Assembly (NCBI GenBank): GCA_018499985.2
Contig: JAHBAT020000001.1
Coordinates: 1-64,000, forward strand
Length of the DNA: 64,000 bases
Direction of reading: 5' to 3'
From: Candidatus Moraniibacteriota bacterium
Lineage (GTDB): Bacteria; Patescibacteriota; Minisyncoccia; Moranbacterales; UBA1568
The notes beneath the pieces are model-generated. The model was not told the origin of the DNA. It saw only the letters and a program-made list of their open reading frames with translations, and made no database searches. Position numbers and translations under genes: made by a program. Of this stretch, positions 57,248-64,000 are shown one piece after another. Position 1 is the first letter of the stretch; every line of letters starts with the position of its first letter.

Positions 57248-57907
57248 TTATTGCAAGCCTTCTTGCTTCTTTTCTTCTTGTTTTTGGCGCTCTTCTACGC
57301 TAAGAATTTTAAAGGTTTTTTGCATCTGCAAAATTTGTCCTTCTGCCTCATCTTTTTCTGCTGTCGCGGTGTATGAAATACTCACCAAAAATGCATCTTG
57401 AAAAAAATAGACTGTCTTTTCGTATGGATCAGAAGCTTTGCTGAATAGGTTTATTTCTTGCTCTTCATTTTTTATTTTTTTCTGTAGATATTCCCTATCT
57501 TGCTTGCGAAGCTCAAATCCAGGAGAAGACTCAAAAGTGTTTTCTGGCCTTTCTTCTACCGTGATAGCCACTTTTTCGTTGTTACTAGCTGTGCCAACAA
57601 AAAATACCGTTTCTTTGACAGGGCCGCTTTCGGGAAGAGACTTACTTCTTATCCCAAAACTTCTTGGTACATCTACTTTGAAATACGTACCTGTATACAC
57701 CTCTGTACCACTTTTTACTTCTTCTACTTTTTCTTTGGCAACTCCAGTACCAACTGTACCCACTGCCTCACCCTGCATCCAAAACCATACCCACAAACCT
57801 CCACCTATTAAGGCCAGCAACAGTACACTATAGACAATACCTTTTACTTTCATAGAGCCTTTATTTTTGTTTTTTACCAAAAGTTTTTTTGAGATTTTTC
57901 CATGCAA
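57248..57907 (-). CDS. Hypothetical membrane-anchored protein
   Basis: N-terminal TM and alpha/beta soluble domain; end of the DUF916-like gene run. Confidence 0.6.
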   Translation of the reverse strand: MHGKISKKLLVKNKNKGSMKVKGIVYSVLLLALIGGGLWVWFWMQGEAVGTVGTGVAKEKVEEVKSGTEVYTGTYFKVDVPRSFGIRSKSLPESGPVKETVFFVGTASNNEKVAITVEERPENTFESSPGFELRKQDREYLQKKIKNEEQEINLFSKASDPYEKTVYFFQDAFLVSISYTATAEKDEAEGQILQMQKTFKILSVEERQKQEEKKQEGLQ

Positions 57908-58838
57908 AGCGCCTACTTCTAACTACAAATACCGTCCCTACCAAACCAGTTATCACACCTATGCTCCACAAGGGTATATGCCAGTATTTTTCGATCTTTT
58001 TTTCATAGCTTTCTTTACCGTCATAGCGATACTCAAGCAACACCGTGTACCGTCCCGGCAACCAAGCCAGTCCTAATGATGAAAAATCTTCCTGAAATAC
58101 ACGCGTGGCCTTAGGAAGAACAAGAGCAGACTCTTGGTTGAGAATAGCTCGCTCTACCGTCCTTCCGAGTGGATCAGTGACGCGAATAGAGCCTCTTGGT
58201 ACTACATGTGTATTGCCATCATTAGTGAAACGAATATCTGTTGTCTTGGGTAGAAAAAAGGTATTTTTTGGATAAGAAAAGTTATTAAGTGAGAGAGAAA
58301 AAACTTCTCCTCCTACCTTACGCATATAAATAAGAGATGAAAATACCTGACGCACAGCGATACGAGGATCCCCCTGACCCTCACTATTCGGAGTATTGTT
58401 TTCAAAAAGAAGTGCTCCATAGTGCCCTCCTGGAGCAAGTTTTCCGCTATTGGTAATCACTACCGTAAGCTTTGTTTTTGAAGCTGGTGGCACAAGAATT
58501 TCATTGACCGGAATAGAAAGCCAGCTCGCTACATCATACTCTCTTGGGTCACCCGTGCCCAAAAATGCTACCCCGCCACTTTCATCAAGCGTACCAAAAT
58601 CCACTGCTTTAAGAAGGAAACTCTGAGCAATATCTGCTGTATTTTCAAGCTCAATCGTCACTGGTATCTCCACCTGATCCTCAAGAATAACTTCTTGTAG
58701 GGCTGGCTCTACAGTAATTTTTTGCAAATTTTTTTGTTCAAAAACCTTTTCCTCCAAAGCAAAAGAGGGCTTTCCACAAAAAAGCCCCCAGCAAACAATG
58801 AGTCCAACAATAAAGCTATTCCTCCAAAACACCTTCAT
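57861..58838 (-). CDS. DUF916/WxLIP-like surface protein with C-terminal TM
   Basis: Signal peptide, Ig-like N domain (VTIELENTADIAQSFLL), GHYGALLFENN, C-terminal TM. Confidence 0.65.
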   Translation of the reverse strand: MKVFWRNSFIVGLIVCWGLFCGKPSFALEEKVFEQKNLQKITVEPALQEVILEDQVEIPVTIELENTADIAQSFLLKAVDFGTLDESGGVAFLGTGDPREYDVASWLSIPVNEILVPPASKTKLTVVITNSGKLAPGGHYGALLFENNTPNSEGQGDPRIAVRQVFSSLIYMRKVGGEVFSLSLNNFSYPKNTFFLPKTTDIRFTNDGNTHVVPRGSIRVTDPLGRTVERAILNQESALVLPKATRVFQEDFSSLGLAWLPGRYTVLLEYRYDGKESYEKKIEKYWHIPLWSIGVITGLVGTVFVVRSRRFAWKNLKKTFGKKQK

Positions 58839-59872
58839 TATTTTTTGCCTTTCATTTTACCAAGCACACCACCAAGTATTGAGCGCAAACCAAGGCCGAC
58901 AAAAAGAAGGAGAATCAATCCACCGCCAATGATGCGCCATGGAATAACCCAGAAACTGACTTCGCCCTCAAGTGGCACATCATGAGTACCGTCGTCATAT
59001 ATCATAAGTAGCTTGGCTGTATAGTGACCAAAACGGAGCTTGGAAGCGTCCTTGAAGTCCCACTGAAGCTCCATAACGGTATTACCCTCGGCGTCTTTAA
59101 CTTCCTTATCATCTACGATCTTTGGAGTATACTTTGGGAAACCATCTACCCACACTGCTTCAAAGGCACGCTTAGAAGAAGGGAGGATATTGCCCTTTTC
59201 TTTATTGACCTCTATGAGAGCGATATCTTTTTCATCACCTTTATCAATGTAGATATTTCCACGAGGTGCGGCATGTACATTTCCTTGGTTTTTGAGAGTA
59301 ACCGTAAAAGTAGTTGGCAAAAATTCATATACACTCTTATCAAGAGAAAACTTTTCGAGTGTAATTTCTTTTTTTGCCCCTGGTACATCTACATCAAGAA
59401 GAGCCAGGATGGCTGTACCTCCATTGAGAGCCGTACGACGCTCTTCTGGACTCAGGTTTTCATTGGCGCGAGAAAAGACAAAGGCATAGTAATAGCCAAA
59501 AGAAGCTTCTTTTGGCGGGGTAATCGTAGCTTGAATAGTTTTCCACTCACCTGGAGCTACAGTAAACACATCCTCACTAAATTTTACCCATTTCAAGAAC
59601 TCATCGGTTGGCTCCGCCTCCATAAGGGCAGGCTTCCCACTTTCCTCATAGGCCTCAAACTTCATCAAGCTGACCTTGAGAGTTTCCTCTCCAGTACCAG
59701 TATTGCGAAGCTTGATATCAGTGGTTACAGGAACACCTGGAGTCGTCTTCATCAAAATAGGAAGGGGTGAGGTCAAAAGAGAAAGTCCATTTGACTGAGC
59801 GCGTGAAACTACTGGTACAAAAAGTCCTAATACAATAAACAAGCTAAGTAGCTTTGTGGAAATACGTCCCAT
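58838..59872 (-). CDS. DUF916/WxLIP-like surface protein with C-terminal TM
   Basis: TTDIKLRNTGTGEETLKVSLMKFEA...TVAPGEWKTIQATITPPKEASFGYYYAFVFSRA, C-terminal TM and basic tail. Confidence 0.7.
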   Translation of the reverse strand: MGRISTKLLSLFIVLGLFVPVVSRAQSNGLSLLTSPLPILMKTTPGVPVTTDIKLRNTGTGEETLKVSLMKFEAYEESGKPALMEAEPTDEFLKWVKFSEDVFTVAPGEWKTIQATITPPKEASFGYYYAFVFSRANENLSPEERRTALNGGTAILALLDVDVPGAKKEITLEKFSLDKSVYEFLPTTFTVTLKNQGNVHAAPRGNIYIDKGDEKDIALIEVNKEKGNILPSSKRAFEAVWVDGFPKYTPKIVDDKEVKDAEGNTVMELQWDFKDASKLRFGHYTAKLLMIYDDGTHDVPLEGEVSFWVIPWRIIGGGLILLLFVGLGLRSILGGVLGKMKGKK

Positions 59873-59929
59873 AGCAAGAAGTTATTTTTTACTCCCTCAA
59901 GTATAGCATAAAATCATCTCTAGGTAACA

Positions 59930-59957
59930 AAAAACCCTCCATCCTAGGAGGGTTTTA
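59930..59957 (-). terminator. Putative terminator
   Basis: aaaaaaccctccatcctaggagggtttta. Confidence 0.75.
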
Positions 59958-59977
59958 TTTAGTTTATTTGTAAAACA

Positions 59978-61036
59978 CTAGAAGCGGCCAGCAGCTACAA
60001 CAGTAAGCGTATCTGTATAGTCGTTAGCAGCGGCCTGTACAGCAGTGATTTTGGCACGCTCCGTAAGAGTAAGCACATCACCAGCAGTAGTCCCATCGGC
60101 GGCCCCGATTGGCTGATAAGTAGTAGAGAGAGTACCTCCAGAAGTAGTGTTTGTACCGTTGTATTCAGCTCCATAGTTAGAGGCCTGAGAAACCGTACCG
60201 GTACCGGTACCACTATCTGTTGTGATATCTACGTCAAGGACATATCCGGTAGTAGAAGCAAGATCTGTCGGGGTGTTGTCTACTGTACCAGCGGTAGCAA
60301 TAGAAGCCCCTGTACCGGCTGAGTTAAGACCTGCATTGGCACTCTTTACCCATGCTACCCATCCAGAAGCGGCATTCGTAGAGATAGTCATGGTGCGACC
60401 ACTCGTAGAGGTGGTGGTGGTAGAGAGATTACTTGTAAATGTATCTGTGTTACCGCTCAAGCTAAAGCTAAATGTCGGAGGCACGGTAGCGGTCACTACA
60501 ATCTGATCATTGGAAACAATGGAGAGGGCATAACTAGCTGAATCAATGGTCGTCGGACCAGTAGCCTGCGTAGTAATCACACCCACCTTATCATTACCTG
60601 CTGTAGAAGTAGTAAGAGTAGAAGTACCTGAGAAGTTAAAACAATACAACGTAGCTACCGTCAAGTCAGTACTTGGAAAGGTAACATCCTGACCAGAAAC
60701 AGAGGACGCTGTACCAATACCAGGCCATGCTGTAGCGCCAGACGGAAGGTTGGTAGTAGTTACTGTCCAGTTACTGGCTGTAGAGTTTACGGTAAAACCA
60801 GTAGGAAAAGTCACTTTGACAGTAGTTTCTGTACCAGCAGTTGTTGGTTGTGCACAGACAGTACCTCCTGAAGTAGTAGAGGCAGCTAGACGATCAAGTC
60901 TCACATAAGCTTCTTGAAGATTAGCGGCTTCTGAAGTGCTAATAAAAAGAAACGGTAGGGCCAAAAGAAAAAGAAACGAGAGTAGATGAAGAGCGCTCAG
61001 GCGACTCTGGATTCTTTGTTTTGTCTGTAGTGACAT
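59978..61036 (-). CDS. Secreted WxL-like surface protein
   Basis: Signal peptide, Thr/Ser-rich beta protein, C-terminus ANDYTDTLTVVAAGRF. Confidence 0.65.
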   Translation of the reverse strand: MSLQTKQRIQSRLSALHLLSFLFLLALPFLFISTSEAANLQEAYVRLDRLAASTTSGGTVCAQPTTAGTETTVKVTFPTGFTVNSTASNWTVTTTNLPSGATAWPGIGTASSVSGQDVTFPSTDLTVATLYCFNFSGTSTLTTSTAGNDKVGVITTQATGPTTIDSASYALSIVSNDQIVVTATVPPTFSFSLSGNTDTFTSNLSTTTTSTSGRTMTISTNAASGWVAWVKSANAGLNSAGTGASIATAGTVDNTPTDLASTTGYVLDVDITTDSGTGTGTVSQASNYGAEYNGTNTTSGGTLSTTYQPIGAADGTTAGDVLTLTERAKITAVQAAANDYTDTLTVVAAGRF

Positions 61037-61137
61037 AAATCAAATAAGGTTATTTATTTTTATACAAAACGCTTTTTACAAAAGCTTTTTTATTTACCCC
61101 AAGTATACACCAATGCAAGAATTCTGGTCAATGCAAA

Positions 61138-62211
61138 CTAGAAGCTTGCTGAAGTAATAACGGTAAGTACTTCTTGATAGTCACTGGCTGCTGGTGTTAC
61201 CGAGGTAGCCTTGGCCTTTAATTGAAAGGATCCTCTGCCACTTGCTACTGGAGTAGAAGCAGTAAAGATTTCACGAACTGTAGTATCACTTACAGCTACA
61301 TTGTCTGAGGTAAGGTTATAGGCTGGCACAAGAGTAAAAGGTCCACCAGCTGATTGTGTAGCGCTTACTCCCTGAACACCAAAACCCTCCTGCAAAGCTG
61401 CTAGGTTACCTGATACGGCACTGATGGTATAGCTTGCTCGGGTACTCTGAAGACCATTATTTGAAGCTTTAATATAAACTCTTCCTCCATTTTCAGCATT
61501 GGTATCAAAGTCTACCCATACTTTTTGTGGGCTATTGGCCACCACTCCAGGGGAAAGATTGCCTAAGTTTGTTGCAAATGGAGCAGCTGTCTCTGTGTCG
61601 GTAGCAGAAACATCGATATCAAAGCTGAGCTTTGGTCCAACGGTAGACTGTGTAGCGACTGGACCATAGTCAGTTTCTGTCTTACTTCCCTGCATAGCCT
61701 TAACTTTGACCTTATACGTCGTATTGGCCGTAAGACCGATAATGAGAGTGCCACTCGCTCCGCCCCAAGCGGTGTATGTCTGATAGTCCTCGATACCCAA
61801 AGTAGTGCCCACGGTATTATCACTTTGTACATACCGTGTTGTGACAAAGTTATCGCTACTAATAGCAATAGCATATACTGCGTCGCTTGGATTCTCTCCC
61901 GCTACTAGGGTCACCAGAAGCTTATTGTAGTAATTAGCAGGATTGGTAAAGCTTGGTGCGCTTGGCACATTGGCCTGATTCGTAAAGACCATACCCGAAC
62001 CCAAATCATAGGTAGTACTTGTAAGTTTACCTCCGCTCTGCTCTCCGGTAATAGCTGTCATGCCATAATTGGTAGATGTACCGCTACCACCACCACTACC
62101 AAAGCCAAAATCCTTAAGCTCATAGGTAGTGCTCGCAGGCAAAGCCAAAAAAATAAAGAGTGGGAAAATTCTTTTCAATAAACTCTTTCTTGTATTTCCG
62201 AAAAAATACAT
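61138..62211 (-). CDS. Secreted WxL-like surface protein
   Basis: Signal peptide, fibronectin-like middle region, C-terminus ASDYQEVLTVITSASF. Confidence 0.65.
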   Translation of the reverse strand: MYFFGNTRKSLLKRIFPLFIFLALPASTTYELKDFGFGSGGGSGTSTNYGMTAITGEQSGGKLTSTTYDLGSGMVFTNQANVPSAPSFTNPANYYNKLLVTLVAGENPSDAVYAIAISSDNFVTTRYVQSDNTVGTTLGIEDYQTYTAWGGASGTLIIGLTANTTYKVKVKAMQGSKTETDYGPVATQSTVGPKLSFDIDVSATDTETAAPFATNLGNLSPGVVANSPQKVWVDFDTNAENGGRVYIKASNNGLQSTRASYTISAVSGNLAALQEGFGVQGVSATQSAGGPFTLVPAYNLTSDNVAVSDTTVREIFTASTPVASGRGSFQLKAKATSVTPAASDYQEVLTVITSASF

Positions 62212-62214
62212 ACC

Positions 62215-62841
62215 TTATTCCTTACCAAAAATGATAGTCACGGTAGCTGTTTGTGTTTCCGGATCGCTTGTAAGAGCCTCTTTGTACGCAATGCTTGGGT
62301 AAGTTGCCTTAAGGGCAGTTACTATTGCTTGACCAGCTTCTTGATCGGCTTTTTTGGTATATACCGTAGTGCCTGTAAAATCTCCCTTTGTATTACCAAT
62401 CGTTACCTTACTAAAACCCTTACCCTTTAGTGTTTCTGCTGTCGCAGAAGCCACACCCTTAGCTCCGCCTCCATTCATCACTATGACATCGAGTGCTTGG
62501 GCTTTTTTGAGGGCATCACTTGTGCCCTCACTCTTTTCTTCTTTTTGATCTGTTTCTACCTGCGGCATAGCTACTGACTCCTCTTCAGTTGAAGTCATTT
62601 CTGTCTTTGGTAAAGCACTAATCGATGGTGATTGACTTTCTTTTGACTGCTGTTTCCAAAGGCTGTACGTACCAAAGCCAGCCCCGGCTAATCCAAGTAT
62701 TACTACCACAATAAGTCCACCGAGCAAAAAAGCTCCAAATACATGCTCTTTATGAGACTTTCTTCTTACCACTGGCTCTTCAGAAACTGCTATCACTTCT
62801 TCCTCTACAACTTCTTCTTTTTTTGTTTTTTTTGAGAACAT
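62215..62841 (-). CDS. Membrane-anchored LytR_C domain protein
   Basis: TM near N-terminus; DVIVMNGGGAKGVASATAETLKGKGFSKVTIGNTKGDFTGTTVY. Confidence 0.75.
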   Translation of the reverse strand: MFSKKTKKEEVVEEEVIAVSEEPVVRRKSHKEHVFGAFLLGGLIVVVILGLAGAGFGTYSLWKQQSKESQSPSISALPKTEMTSTEEESVAMPQVETDQKEEKSEGTSDALKKAQALDVIVMNGGGAKGVASATAETLKGKGFSKVTIGNTKGDFTGTTVYTKKADQEAGQAIVTALKATYPSIAYKEALTSDPETQTATVTIIFGKE

Positions 62842-62859
62842 GGTGCTAAAAATAGGTGA

Positions 62860-63435
62860 TTAATCTTCAAACTTCTTCCAGGCAAAATAGAGAATGGTGA
62901 CAAGAGCTACGCCGAGAACAATGAGACGTAGAATGTCATTCATATCACTCCAATAACTGAGCGATCCAATAATAAGAGCGAGCACACCGGCCAATGAAAG
63001 GGCTTGAGTAATCAGGCTTGAACCCGGAATAAACAATGAACCTACAAGTAAGAGAAGTCCTACAACTACAAAAACAATAAAGACGTTACGACTAAAGATG
63101 CTTGTAGCGGCATCAAAATCCTGACTACAAGTGAAATTATTGTTACAGTACGCCTCTTGCTTGGTGACACCTTCACCCATAGCCTCATTCCACTGACCAC
63201 CATTATCTACACATGTCTGCTTATCTTCATAAACTTGATTTACTTGGTCCATTTTACAGAACTGATCATACTCTGGCTCTGGATAAACTACCTGAATGGC
63301 ATACGTCACAAAAAGATTAATAAGAATCACGATACCAAAAAGTACTGCGTAGCGTATAAGAGCTCCCTGTTTTTTGGGGGCAACTTTTTCTTTTTCGGTT
63401 TCAGTTTCGACTTTAGTTTCGGTTTCTTCTTGCAT
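62860..63435 (-). CDS. Hypothetical multi-TM protein with Cys-rich extracellular loop
   Basis: TM segments and loop FCKMDQVNQVYEDKQTCVDNGGQW...YCNNNFTCSQDF. Confidence 0.65.
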   Translation of the reverse strand: MQEETETKVETETEKEKVAPKKQGALIRYAVLFGIVILINLFVTYAIQVVYPEPEYDQFCKMDQVNQVYEDKQTCVDNGGQWNEAMGEGVTKQEAYCNNNFTCSQDFDAATSIFSRNVFIVFVVVGLLLLVGSLFIPGSSLITQALSLAGVLALIIGSLSYWSDMNDILRLIVLGVALVTILYFAWKKFED

Positions 63436-63487
63436 AAGAAAAGTATTATTATTTTTTCTTAGTATATCACAAAGAGCTCTTTTTAGA

Positions 63488-63520
63488 AGAACAAAAAAGA
63501 GGCTTTTTGCCTCTTTTTTC
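63488..63520 (-). terminator. Terminator of the malic enzyme gene
   Basis: aaaaaagaggctttttgcctctttttt. Confidence 0.7.
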
Positions 63521-63534
63521 TCTTTACTCTTTCT

Positions 63535-64000
63535 TTATTTTTTCTCACGTATTGCCCGCGCCACTGCCGGCATCACCGCTCTATCAAATACGCCCGGAAT
63601 AATCATATCGGGCTTTGGATTTTTGACGACCGCTGCGAGATTTTTGGCTGCCCGAACCAGCATTTCATCAGTAATAGCCCGTACGTTATTATCAAGTGCT
63701 CCACGGAAAATACCTGGAAAACCGAGAGCGTTATTAATCTGATTAGCATAATCCGAACGCCCTGTAGCCACGATATACGCACCGCCAGCCTTGGCTTCAT
63801 CCGGAGTAATTTCCGGCACCGGATTAGCAAGAGCAAAAACAATAGCTTTTTGATTCATTTTCGCTATATCAATCCTATCAAGAAGATTTGGCTGAGAAAC
63901 ACCAATAAAAACATCTGCGTCTACAATCACCTCCTTAAGACTGCCCTGAAAATTTTCTTTGTTCGTGTAAGCAAGAAGAGCTTTCTTGGACTCAGTAAGA
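63535..64000 (-). CDS. NAD-dependent malic enzyme, C-terminal part, truncated by the window edge
   Basis: DADVFIGVSQPNLL, IVFALANPVPEI, GFPGIFRGALD; frame stays open upstream of 63930 to the window edge. Confidence 0.9.
   Translation of the reverse strand, partial: LTESKKALLAYTNKENFQGSLKEVIVDADVFIGVSQPNLLDRIDIAKMNQKAIVFALANPVPEITPDEAKAGGAYIVATGRSDYANQINNALGFPGIFRGALDNNVRAITDEMLVRAAKNLAAVVKNPKPDMIIPGVFDRAVMPAVARAIREKK

Noticed and set aside
1-64000. UGA recoding as in Gracilibacteria/Absconditabacteria
   Set aside because: Conserved ORFs are full-length with the standard code and some genes end with TGA (e.g. the HNH ORF).

Overview
64 kb of compact bacterial chromosome with short intergenic spaces and the standard genetic code. 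Gene content (LytR_C proteins, large low-complexity secreted proteins, PilX-like protein, small redox and efflux genes) suggests a Patescibacteria/CPR-like metagenomic contig; that lineage call is an inference. The first 19 bases are an exact Nextera transposase mosaic end, i.e. residual adapter. Housekeeping content includes korAB-type 2-oxoacid:ferredoxin oxidoreductase, xseAB, dnaG-rpoD, PBP1, ABC-F, pseudouridine synthase and a truncated malic enzyme at the right edge. Most notable: (i) a tRNA-Asn(GTT) gene split inside its anticodon by a ~555-bp group I intron with recognisable P/Q/R/S elements and an HNH endonuclease ORF; (ii) a divergent alternative-oxidase-like di-iron protein; (iii) an ApbE + FMN-binding + LssY_C + IspZ-like block with a predicted covalent flavinylation motif; (iv) a cluster of surface proteins resembling a WxL/DUF916 (WxLIP) complex; (v) a SET-domain protein with a post-SET-like Cys cluster, and a sigma-70 factor with a histone-H1-like Lys/Ala/Pro tail; (vi) a CsoR locus with a perfect 18-bp operator palindrome; (vii) a 56-aa CPxC microprotein, missing from the ORF track, preceded by a promoter/hairpin unit; (viii) two related intergenic inverted-repeat elements. 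All calls come from reading the sequence; no searches or folding were run.
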